Below are positions 21,701-33,700 of a stretch of 64,000 nt of DNA, piece by piece. Made by a program: the position numbers and the translations under genes. Location of the stretch: assembly GCA_035048495.1 (NCBI GenBank), contig CM068544.1, positions 48,075,893 through 48,139,892 on the forward strand. The letters are read 5' to 3'. This DNA comes from Euptelea pleiosperma. Its lineage: Eukaryota > Streptophyta > Magnoliopsida > Ranunculales > Eupteleaceae. A model generated the notes under the pieces. The model did not search any database. It had not been told where the DNA came from and saw only the letters and a list, made by a program, of their open reading frames with translations. Each line of letters begins with the position of its first letter. Positions within the stretch are counted from its first letter, which is position 1.

Positions 21701-24700
21701 CAGGCGCGTGCCTCGCCTTGCTCCTCAGGCTCTAGAGGTCCTAGCGCCTTTAACTACCTTGTCCAGTGTTAATTCCAGGCAAATCAGGGCCGAAATGGGA
21801 AAGAGAAAATTAATTCCAGGTATTAAGATGAAAAGTGCCCATGAATTAGATTCTTTACTTCATCATATAGGCTGAAATTTTACAAAGATGTTCGATTTTA
21901 AGACAATTGAGTTTAGATGTGAGAGCTTACATGGAGGAATTTTGTAATTTGTGCATGCAAGTTGGACTATTGGAGACAAAAGCAATATGGTTGGGTTATT
22001 TTTTTTCATTGGCCTAATCCTTAATATTTCAGAGAAAATTTCGTACCTGATGATATTGGATGTAGTGGAAGCCTACGGAGGAGAGATTGCGGCACAACGT
22101 ATTGTGCTACCAAGAAAGCCTATAGGTTTGGTCCAAACTATAGGGACATCCCGATAGGGTTCACAGGGCACATGATACCCTTAGGAGGTACATGGCCCAA
22201 CCTGGGTGCCAATTAATGGACTTAGATGCCCACTTGCTGGAGATATTTAAGGCAATGTGTATTTTCGTTGTTGAGAACTTGGACACCATGCTTTCGAGTG
22301 TTCAAGATGGAACGACACCCGCCCCAATCATATGATGGAGGGTAGGAAAGAGGGATACGAAGAAGGGGAAGAATACATGGAGAATGGAGTTTATGGGGCA
22401 TCTATTGAGCTATGTAGTTGATTTAGTGCCCCACCCAATGCATGGACTAGCAAGTGATGATGTTGACGCGTATGTTGAACACATCAGGGAAGTACAACAA
22501 CACATACGAGAGAGAATTGATGAAACTAATTAGTGGTACAAAGATATGGTTGATGAACATAGGAAGGAATGTGTCTTCTATGCAAGGTTTTAAATTTCGC
22601 CGAAAAGTTCGAAATTTCGGACCGAAATTTCGGTTTCGGGATACACTGAAACCGAAATCCATAAAAACCGAAATTTTTAAAATTCCAATCGAAATTTCGG
22701 ATATTTTCGAAATTTCGTTTTAGTCGAAATTTCGAAATTTTCATTACTAATCTCAAATTCAAAATTTCCAAAATTTCACACGAATTTTTCGGTTTCGGGC
22801 CTAACCGAAATGGCATGTGAAACCGAAATTTTAAACCTTGCTTCTATGTAGGAGATTGGATTATAATCTTCTTAAGATTGGAGTAGTTTCCTACAGTTAC
22901 ATGTCAAAACATGTGAAAGAAGAAGATGAATTCTTTCCATATTTTGGAATGGGTGAACAACGCCTATCACACTTGTTTACCTAATTATTGGGACATTTAG
23001 TCAATCTTTAATGTGTTATATATCTATGCTTCTCATGGAAAATACTACAAGATTCGAAACTACAACACAGCCGAGATTTCCGCAATAGTAGAGGGAGAAA
23101 ATTGATCATCTGGTGGCAATAAAGACTTCGAAGACAACATTGACAGCATCGCAATTCTTGGCTAAATGGAAGAATTAGTGTAAATCAGAGAACACATGGG
23201 TGAGAGGACAAATTACACAGGGACTACATTGTGATTGATTCATATGACTTGACAAATTCGGCATGGTTGAGTTCTTTCTAACCCAGGGAGGATGACACAT
23301 CAATTTAAGCAGTGTCCCAGTTTATTTATTTTTTGAAGTTGAATTAGAATTAATAAGGAAGGAATCGAAGGATGCACATAAAGATGATCCACCAATTAAA
23401 ATTGAAAACAAGAGATACTTCGAAGTGACCAATTTCATTCCATTGGTTTTATTATTCATAAGGAATGAGAGATTGAGGAGGATGTTGCCCATAGAATTAG
23501 AGCGGGGTGGCTAATGTGGAGATGTGCTTTCAGAGTGATGTGTGATCCACATGTGTCAATCAAAGCAAAAGGAAATTCTATAAGACTACGATAAAATTAG
23601 TGATGCTTTATGGAGCAGAATGTTGGGCAATCAAGAAACATGTTAATAAAATGAGTATAGTCGAGATGAGGATGTTGAAATGGATGTGTGATAAGGCAAG
23701 GAAAGACAAAATTAGAAATGAATATAATCGTGTAAACATAAGAGTAACCCAATAAGTGACAAAATGAGAGAAAGTCACATAAAAAAAATGAGGGAAAGTC
23801 GATTGAGGTGGTTTGATCCATGGTTTTGAATTTTGGCGAAATCCTTGAAGTTTCGCCCCTCCTTTCTATTCTTTATTATGGTCTTGATGAAGAGATCAAT
23901 TAGGCCTTGTTTCTTATTTTAAACGGAAAAATTAAGATTCTCTTATCTTATGGAGATTATGGGGAGAGATAAGATTTCCTAAAATTTTCACAATTGTTTC
24001 TCAAAATTTCCTAAAACATGTCATGATTTCAGCGAAATTTCGATTTTGACTTGGACCGAAACCCAGTTCGAAACCGCAATTTCAATCTTGGTTTGATCAT
24101 GTACAACGAAGACCAATGACGGCACCAATGACGAGTAATGTGCAAGTCTAATGGCCTAAATGGGCGAGGGGAAGGCCAAAACGGACGTGAAATGAGGTTC
24201 TGAGAGGAGATTTTAAGAAACTTGCCCTAACGGAAGAGATGGCTATAGACAAGATTGAATGGAGGAACATTATTCGGGCAACTGACCCCATACTATTAGG
24301 AAAAGGCTTATGATGATGATGAATTAGAATTAATAAGGAGGGTACTTTTGTACGTCACTAACTAGTTATAGAAGTATTTACATTTTATGCCATTAATGAG
24401 GGGTGATTTAGGTATTTTTACATTGTCTTAGTATAAGGGCCAATTGTGTAAGGTGATTATTTTATTGTTTTGAGTTTTGAAGATTGAAAGAACTTTGAGG
24501 GGAAATTAAACCTTTATCTAGATTACTATCCCAACTACAAGACATCCATCTTCTGTTGTCGAACTCGGACATGAGAGTTTGGATCTGGACTAAGGAACAT
24601 TTTCAGTCCGATCCTTCTACGAGGCGTTATAGAATGTTGATAGGTCTTCCTTTCTTGTGGCTCAGATTTGGAGATCCAAGATTCCTACATATGTGGCTTT

Positions 24701-27700
24701 CTTTGCGTGTGAGTTGTCCTTGGACAATATATTAATAGTAAATCACTTGATATCTAGAGGGTTCATTTTGACGGATTACTGTTGCATGTGCAAGTCCAAT
24801 GGGGAATCGGTGGATCATCTTCTCATTCATTGTGAAGGGGCAAGGGAGGTCTGATCTTCATTTCTATCGGAGTTTGGTATGTATTGGGTGATTCGGGCAA
24901 CCCCTATGACTCTTTTCCTCGGTTGGAAGACCCAAGTTTTTTCATCTAGAGGTAATATCCTTTGGAGGATGCTCCCTCTCGCGATCATCTGGGGCCTTTG
25001 GAATGAGAGAAATCAGAGACTTTTCGAAGGCAAACAGGCAGACTTGAGCGGCATTATTCTCAACATTAAGGGGTTGATGTACCTATGGTCTAAGGTGTTT
25101 GTGGAATGTAGGGGTCTACTTTTTGAAGATTTTGTGTTCTGATGGGATGTTCTTATGTACGAGGGAGGGTAGCTAATGGGGCATGTATGATGTATTGTTT
25201 CTTTTTGTTTGCTTAGATGCAGTCTGGTGTAGGTCATCCCGACCTCTCTAGCATCGGCTTATCTGTTTCTGTTTCCGCCTTCAATAAAGTTTATATCTAT
25301 AAAAAAAAAGAACTTTGAGGGGACCTTTTGGGGGCTATTCTAAGCTTTTGTTGTGTTCTTCTTGCTTTGTTATCTTTGCTTCTCTATTATTTTTACTGGA
25401 TTTATTTCAGTTCTGTTAGTGGCTTGCATAATGTTTGTACTATTGCACTTAATTTGGAAGATTCGTAGTATTCTAGGAGTGATGAAGGGTCAAATGATTT
25501 GAAATTTCATTGGTGCGGAAAATGCTACTGCATGAATCAAAGAGTGCAATAATAAGGCCGATCCTTAAGCTTGATGCAAGCTGAGAGCGGTTGTTAAATC
25601 AGCAAATATCATATGTCCCAGAGCTGCAGGGCTTGACTAAATTATTACATTTTGGTGAAGTCGAATCCCTTAAGTTTCTTGTTTACTCTAGATTAGCTGG
25701 TAGAATTGTAAAATGAAACTTAACTGTTGTGGATTCTTGTTCCACAGGGGCCAAACACAGCCAAGTTATGCTACTTAAATAAAATTGACTATGTTGAAAT
25801 AATCCCTCTCCATTCAAAATTTCTTGTCTAACTAGTGTCTGTTCCACAATAATCAGAAATCTGAAATCCTCCCGCGTATCTACTTGTTAGATGGCAGAAA
25901 CCCTTGGTTCACCTGAGTCCCTTGTTGTAAAACTAAGGCAACAGTTCAACTAAGGGATCCACCTTTTTCCTTGACACTAAACTAGTATACCAGTTCATGC
26001 TAGGGGATCAATCATTTGAATCTCACTGCCACAAATTTTCTAGTGGCATATTCAGCTACTCAACAGGTCTGTTACCTTGCTACACAATCCTTGTCGAATG
26101 ACTGAATGAGCTCCATTACTAGGTTATCAACATAACTACAATTATTTCTAAAGACTTACCTAAACTGGTTATGGATAATGTATAGGTATCAGATTTTCTC
26201 AACACAAATTTCAGGGTATTTGGGAGTCTGGGACATGACCATCTTCATCATCATAAGCCTTACCCCACGTTCCCAGCTATAGGAGGGCAGCTGCATGAGC
26301 CCTGTCCCTTCGTTCAAGGAGACATGATCAAATAGTTGATGTTTTTTTTTTATAAGTGTATAGTTATAGTTAATGTTTTCAATGTTGTAGTTTGTCTATT
26401 AGTTTTAGTGTTTCTTTAAATATTTATGCACTTTTTTTTTAATTTAATATCAAAAAGGTATTGCTAGGCATCTGGTTGGATACCCATTTATTTTCATGTT
26501 GAAATGGGTACCTTGAGGGATTCTAAGTATATAGGTACTGATGGTGAAGACCCGGTCATACTACAAAACCAGCAAACCTGTCATACGTCACTAAGTTGAA
26601 AAAGAGAAAGGTAGATTGATCTCCTTGACAGATCTAGAGGCTTCATGGACTCATGGAGCTTTGGACAATAATATAAAAATGTACTCTTAAAGCCACAAAT
26701 TCCAAGGATATGTGCCATTATGTCACACACCAGGGATCAATATCATCCTTTGGATGAATCCCAAGCTGAAGATGTCATTGTTCAAACATTAACCTGTTTC
26801 ATTAGTGTAATCACAAATTTCTGGCCTTCTTTTCTGAGTCATTTGCTATATGCTTTTTGCTGCCAAAAAAATGTGATTGATCAGATGGTCATGGTCGGTT
26901 GAACTTCGGCCTAAGAAGCCTCGTAGGTTAGATCCATTGAATGGTAAACCCTGATATCACTGCCTTATACAGTTTCTATTTGGACCCATCCTGGAAAATT
27001 TACTGAGTGTGGAAATTCATTGGTGATAAAGGTGAACTTGATGCTGCGGTGGTAGCAGTGGCCAGTAGGAAGGGAAAGAAGAAGTTCCATAGTTAGAGCT
27101 GGTGCTGGAGTGTCACACAGTATCTCACTTTAACCTTAAATATGGGGAATTGAATCAGCTTAGTGCTTGGCTATTTGCTTCCTCCAATCACCTGATGACT
27201 TTTTCATACTGTTTTTTTATACATATTATGATTGTCTAGTTATGTGCCTTGGTTAGGCAACCTCACTGGTGTACAGGATGCTATGTTTTATTTTATATTA
27301 TTATATTTGTTATTTGATAATGTGATAAAAATTCATGCAATTTCATTGATTTTCATATTCTGTTACAAGTCGTACATATTGGCCAGTATCTTTTGTTAGC
27401 TCCCAAGTGTTGCAAGTAGCACCGGGTTTAAAATTTTTAATTCTTTGTTTATAAACTTGACAATTTTTTTGCCGTTTATAACCTTGACAGTTTTTAGATT
27501 TCTAATTTTACTTTTCATCTTCCAATTTTGATTGTAGAGGCCTCAACTTGTCAAAGGAAATATGCAGCTTTTCTCTGTGGATCAGCAGCGTAGTCAAGCT
27601 CTTGAAGCACATGCTGCATCATTTGCCTCATATAAAGTGCGAGGCTTTCCTTTACCTTTTGTATCTGGGCACTGATTTTCTGATAGATAACGCTGTGATG

Positions 27701-30700
27701 TTATTTGAGTTGGGGCATCATATTTGTCTGCATGTTGTACACAGGTTCCTGGGAACGAAAACCCTTCTACTCTAATATGTTTCGCCTCAAAGACTACCAA
27801 TGCTGGACAAATTACGTCAAAGTTGCATGTGATTGAACTTGGTGCCCAGCCAGGTCCATTTATCCTTCCTTGCCATTTATCCTTTCATTTTCATTAAAAT
27901 TATGAGTTCAGAATTACCCTTGGGTTGCTTCATTTTTTTTAGCCTCAAACTTTGTTTCAGTTCTTTCTGACATTGCTAGTGTTGTTGATGATTTTCTTCT
28001 TTATTCATATATTAGTTATGTTTTGCTTATACGTGTCTCCATTTCTGGGTAAGAGTGTGCTATCATGTCTGTGGAGCTTAGAAAGGAATGTTCTTCTAAG
28101 CATCTGTAGCATCCATGATATCATACTGCTCTCATTTTTGGAAATTGTTATGTTTCATTATATTTTTTTGCTATATATAACTTTGTTATTGGTCTCTGAT
28201 CTGATCTTGTGGATTTAGCAGGCAAACCAGCTTTTACAAAGAAACAAGCAGATCTTTTCTTCCCTCCAGATTTTGCTGATGACTTCCCAGTAGCAATGCA
28301 GGTATCATTCCTAACCAATTAGTTCCAAGTCGCTGTAAAGTCTAGTATCCGTATCAGTATTGAGCTCCTAAGTTGTTTGTTGACAGATTTCCCACAAGTA
28401 CAGTTTGATATATGTGGTCACGAAGCTTGGACTTCTTTTTGTGTATGACTTGGAGACAGCTACTGCAGTTTACAGAAACCGAATTAGTCCGGATCCTATT
28501 TTTCTGTCAACAGAAGCTTCATCAGTCGGAGGCTTCTATGCCATTAATAGGCGAGGACAGGTGTTACTTGCCACTGTAAATGAAGCAACAATTGTGCCTT
28601 TTGTCAGTGGCCAAGTAAGTTTATATAAGCATCCCTTCTTTTGTGCTATTACAACAACTTAATTGTTGTTTTAGTGAATCCTTTTTTTGTAACTGTTACA
28701 GTTAAACAATTTGGAGCTGGCTGTTAATCTTGCCAAAAGAGGAAACCTTCCGGGGGCAGAGAATTTGGTAAATTACTACTCGACTCCTATTTCTTTCTAC
28801 AAACTGGGTACTCTTGAATTATTTCTGGAAAGTGCAAGGTAAAAATATCGGGGTCAATCTTCGCATTTGTAATGTTTTAGAGGTGATTTATTCAAGCTGA
28901 ATATGATTGTGTAGCAAATTCTCCTATGTGGTGCTAGGTGATATATATGATGTTCAACTGTTGTCTGTGTTGATCGCCGAACAGATTAAATTATAAGAAA
29001 GACATTTTTTACTTGCTATGTACTTCCATTGTACACTGAAAGTTCACTCATCCATCATCTTTTCATCTAATCAGGTTGTCCAGCGGTTCCAAGAATTGTT
29101 CTCTCAGACAAAGTATAAGGAGGCTGCAGAGCTTGCTGCAGAATCTCCACAGGGAATCCTCCGTACTCCTGATACTGTTGCAAAATTTCAGGTATTTCAG
29201 TTAATTTTATGTGATGTTTTTTAGATGTCCTTGACACTGCTTCAAGTTCATATTTTGGCATTAATATTTTTCTGGGCTATATACTTATATTTTTCTTACT
29301 CTTAATAATTCTTTCATTTGGCTAAGTTCAACCTTGAATATATGTTTCTTCTCTGTCATTCTGTTCTTACTCTTGCATACAGTTCTTCCACGGTAAGAAA
29401 GGAAGAATTGCTCCTGATCCCGTGTTTCTGTTCTGCAACATTCTGGAAAGGGGAAGGATTTAAAATTTGTGATTTGCTTACGGTCTTTCTGTTTTGCAGA
29501 GTGTTCCCGTGCAAGCTGGGCAAACACCACCATTGTTGCAGTACTTTGGAACACTGTTAACTAGAGGAAAGCTCAATGCATTTGAGTCATTAGAATTATC
29601 ACGCCTAGTTGTGAATCAGAATAAAAAGAATCTTCTGGAGAATTGGTTGGCTGAGGACAAGCTTGAATGTAGCGAGGAACTTGGAGACCTTGTGAAGGTT
29701 TGATTGGCAACTTGAGATTGAACCTTTTCCTATGCTTTGGCTGTTACATTAATTTTACCAAATAATTTTCCGTACATATTTTTTTTTAATCTAAATTGTG
29801 TTTAATTGCTCTGAGATCAGTTCTATTTGCACATGGTCACTCTGAGTCATTTGTGGTCGTGCTATCTAATTTGGTTTGTTGATTCTGCATGGTTCCATTG
29901 TAGACTGTGGATAACGACCTTGCACTGAAGATATATATCAAGGCTAGGGCTACTCCAAAAGTTGTTGCAGCTTTTGCTGAACGAAGGGAATTCGACAAAA
30001 TTCTCATCTACTCTAAGCAGGTAATTGGATGCTTTGTATATTGGCCATCTCCAACATCTTGTCAACATGATACTAGTTGTATCAAAATCTAAGGTTCTGA
30101 TTGTTTCGCAGAAAATTCTTGTTCTGGAATCATTTTTTTCCCAAAATTTGGATTATCTGTGTCTTCGTTTCATGGAAAAAATCTATTTTAAGGAAAAATT
30201 TGATCCCAAAGGGACAAGGGGTGGAAAAATAACACCGTTTTTAAGATTTAAGATGGTATGTTACATTTCCAAGAAAATTCATACTCATTTCCACCCTTCC
30301 CCTTTGACCAAAACCTTACCATCATCATTATCGCTTGCATGTGGACCCTATACATTAGGGTCCCACATGTCTAGTGACCAACATATCAAGGTCATACATG
30401 CAAGTTGGGCACCACATCCACGTCAGTTGGCCCCACATACAGGTAGGCCCCACACAGGGGTCACATATCATCGCCAAACATGTCGGTTGGCTACACATAG
30501 GGGCACGAAATGGGGTGGGTCAGACCCCATTTGTTTCTGTTTTGGTCTGTTCGGTGCTTAGCTATGTGTAGGTCACCTCAACCTCATTAGCTTTGCCTTT
30601 TGTTTTGTTCTGGCTTTGCCTCAATAAAGCTTTTATACTTATAAAAAAAATGGGGTGGGTCAGACCCAAGATCCAACTAGATTTAAACTAATATTTAGCG

Positions 30701-33700
30701 GGTTTGGATCATTGAGGTGTGATACAGATACAAATAGGTCAATAAGGATCCATGGTAAATTAATTTGTATCGTCTTAAGATCAGATCGGATCTTGGGTTA
30801 CCAAGAACTTGTCATTTTCCAAGTAGATCCAACCCATATTTCACAGATGGGGTCGGACCTGAAATTCCACCTATGGATTATGGTTCGGGATTTGGATCAC
30901 ATGGCATGCATTCGAGTACGTATCATGCTATTCAAAGTCAATTTAGATCCAAATCTAACTAGATCCAACATGGATTCGACCCATTTCATGCCCTAGCCAC
31001 ACATGTCAAGTGATAGCCCACACCCTACATGGCAGGTGGGAACCACATATTTGGGCAACAGATGTCAGGTGGGCCCGATCTATTAGATATGCCACGTATC
31101 AGTCTACACATTTTATGTAGGCCCCACATATTTGGCCTTGAAATGTTAAGTAGGCCCTACATATTAGGTGACCCACATGTTATGAAAACATTCAGAGGGC
31201 CCCGTATATTAGGGCCACACATGCCAAGTGAGCCCTACATATAAGGACTACACATGTTAGTTGGGCCCCGCATGTAAAGTAGGCCCCACATATTAGGTAA
31301 GCCATATACCAAGGTCATGCATACTTGGTGGGCCCCACATATAGGTGCCCTATGTATCAAGCAGGCCACACATGCTAGGTGGGCCTCACACAGCTAGGCC
31401 TCACATATAAGGATCCCACGTGTAAACTGTAAGGAAAAAAAAACTTTCTGGAAAAATCTGTAGCTTGGTAAAGAATTTTCAAGGAATGTGTATTTTTCGC
31501 AAAACAAACAGAGCCTAAGAGATTACACTTAATATTTAAGCCATGGAAAGAATGGATAATTTGTGTTTGTCGTTATTACTATTGTTGTTTTATTGTTTTA
31601 TTGTTATCATTTTATTATTGTCAAGTATGGACTCATAGCATGGCCATAATTTCTTTGTTAATGCAGGTTGGGTACACGCCTGATTATCTGTTCCTTCTAC
31701 AAACAATTCTGCGGTCAGATCCCCAGGTAGTTTGTAGTCTCCTATGCATATAAGTCTTGAGGCAATTGCACTTTTTGCCGATTATCCAATTCTTTTACAG
31801 TCAAAATATAAAAGGACTTCATCTGTGTGATCTATGAGGGTGCTACATTTGAAGGTTCATTTAGTTTTACCGTGACAACCAAACTTCATGATTGTTCTTT
31901 GTGTTAAATATAACCCATTGTATTGTAATGGATATTAAACCTTTTTGGAATTGCGTTTTCTAGAGCCTCAGGTGGATAGATAGCCTCGTCATGTTTCTTA
32001 CATTCTTCCCAAACATTGTCCAAAAAACCGGACCATACAGTTCAACTACCGAACTGCTCGACCTGTCGTTTAATCCAAACATTGCCCTATAACGTGAGAA
32101 CCGTTCAACATGGGCGGTTGAATTGTTGAGCTATTTGATCTGTGGACGGTTTGAGACCGAACCACTTGAGTCCTTGCAGCCAGCTATTTTATGCCATTCC
32201 TGTTAGAAGAACTCAGACCCAATTTTAATGCTTTTCCACTTATTTGGCCGGAAATAGGTGTTGTTTACACACACAAAAAAAAATCTTTTACCCAATTATT
32301 ATTTATACTGGATACTGATATTAGCCCATTTGAGGGTTTTAAAAGGGAGGGAGCTAGGGTATATGCAAGAACGGCACATACACAATCCCTTTGGTTTTCA
32401 TTTCTGATTTATATAAGTAAAATTATTATGACATGACCTGACAGTGGAATTGGATTGACCTGGACCGGCCACTTCTTCAAATCTCTGAAAAATCGTGTTT
32501 TCAGAACGTTGTTCCTACTTAAATTCCACCAAACACACATGTTGTGATAGACGATAACCTTGAACTTATTTTTGGATGGCAGGGAGCTGTTAATTTTGCT
32601 CTAATGATGTCACAAATGGAGGGAGGTTGTCCAGTTGACTACAACACAATCACAGATCTCTTTCTTCAGGTTCTTTTTTGTTTCTTTTTATGTTCATCTT
32701 GTACTGTTAGTTTGATAGTGCTCCCATGTTTGTGCAACCATCGTAAAATGTATTCATGGTACAAAGCACGGGTCATGCACGCTTTAGTACCTCTTTAACA
32801 ATCTTCTTAGAACACACGTTTTCTCTCATGTTCCTGCTGTCTTTAACATTCTTCTTGGGAGACATTTTTTTCCCATGTTTTAAAATATAAATATCACTTA
32901 AGATTCTGTTGTTTCTGGTGTTGTCTATTCCAGAGGAACATGATCCGTGAGGCAACAGCCTTTCTGTTGGATGTTCTGAAGCCAAATTTAGAAGAACATG
33001 CTTACCTTCAAACAAAGGTTATTATTTTTCAATGGAGGTTTTGTTGCATTTGTCATTATGCCTTTATCTGCATTTATCTGTTCAGCATGATAACATTTGT
33101 CTTCTATTCAGGTTTTGGAGATCAATCTAGTGACGTTTCCAAATGTAGCAGATGCTATCTTGGCTAATGGAATGTTCAGTCACTATGACCGTCCTCGAAT
33201 TGCACAACTCTGTGAAAAAGCTGGCTTGTATATGCGTGCTCTTCAGGTATGGCTTCTTGGTTGTAAAGAAATTCTACCTGATTTTTAGCTAAGATAATTC
33301 CCTGGATTAAACATTGTGTCTTTCATGCAGCACTATACTGAGTTACCGGATATTAAACGTGTCATTGTCAATACACATGTCATCGAGCCACAGGTTTGTG
33401 TACCAACGCTTACATTTCTTGGTTTGAGGGAAGAGTATAAAGTGTAGAATTGATACTAAATATGTGGCGTGTTCCAGTCACTTGTAGAATTCTTTGGGAG
33501 CCTTTCCAAAGAGTGGGCACTGGAATGCATGAAGGACCTTTTACTGGTTAATTTGAGAGGAAATCTTCAGATAATTGTGCAGGTAAACTGTGTTTCTTTG
33601 TTATATTGTTTCTACTATTCCAATCTTTTGACTGGGGCTCACTAACATGTGCCTGTGCAGACTGCCAAAGAATATTCTGAGCAGTTGGGTGTTGATGCAT

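Larger units (their letters stand above)
20047..25428 (+). mobile_element. Ty3/Gypsy LTR retrotransposon, deleted and heavily nested
   Basis: The left LTR is 20047-20350. The right LTR starts at 23313 and ends at 25428 but is split by two LINE insertions; without them it is about 316 bp. Both LTRs share CCATTAATGAGGG, TTGTTTTGAGTTTTGAA and CTGGATTTATT blocks. A primer-binding site resembling initiator-Met tRNA follows the left LTR. Inside are a decayed gag (LECYGHL-type, then [20 protein letters not shown] and KKVKFVAS), a broken CCHC knuckle near 22260 (ELGHHAFEC), and the integrase C-terminus at about 22400-23300 ([23 protein letters not shown]-like). Protease, RT and most of the integrase are deleted. 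It lies in clathrin intron 5 in the sense orientation and carries five later insertions. Confidence 0.85.
30093..31515. mobile_element. PIF/Harbinger-type non-autonomous element with minisatellite interior
   Basis: A 1423-bp insertion in clathrin intron 13. Its ends are inverted repeats (left GGTTCTGATTGTTTCGC, right in reverse GGCTCTGTTTGTTTTGC) with TAA on both sides (30090-30092, 31516-31518). The interior has two blocks (about 30340-30500 and 31000-31420) of degenerate 25-30-bp repeats built on GGGCCCCACATATTAGGT. A 120-bp LINE tail has landed in it. The 178-codon and 113-codon frames here are products of this repetitive DNA. Confidence 0.72.

Noticed and set aside
20047..25428. A possible functional retrotransposon
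   Set aside because: Protease, reverse transcriptase and most of the integrase are missing, and the remaining frames contain stops and insertions.
30025..30561. 178-codon plus-strand frame
   Set aside because: It starts in clathrin exon 13, runs through an intron and ends in the Harbinger-type repeat; the His/Pro/Thr-rich sequence comes from the minisatellite.
31000..31420. CRISPR-like spaced repeats
   Set aside because: Units are degenerate, of irregular spacing and in a eukaryotic intron; this is a minisatellite.
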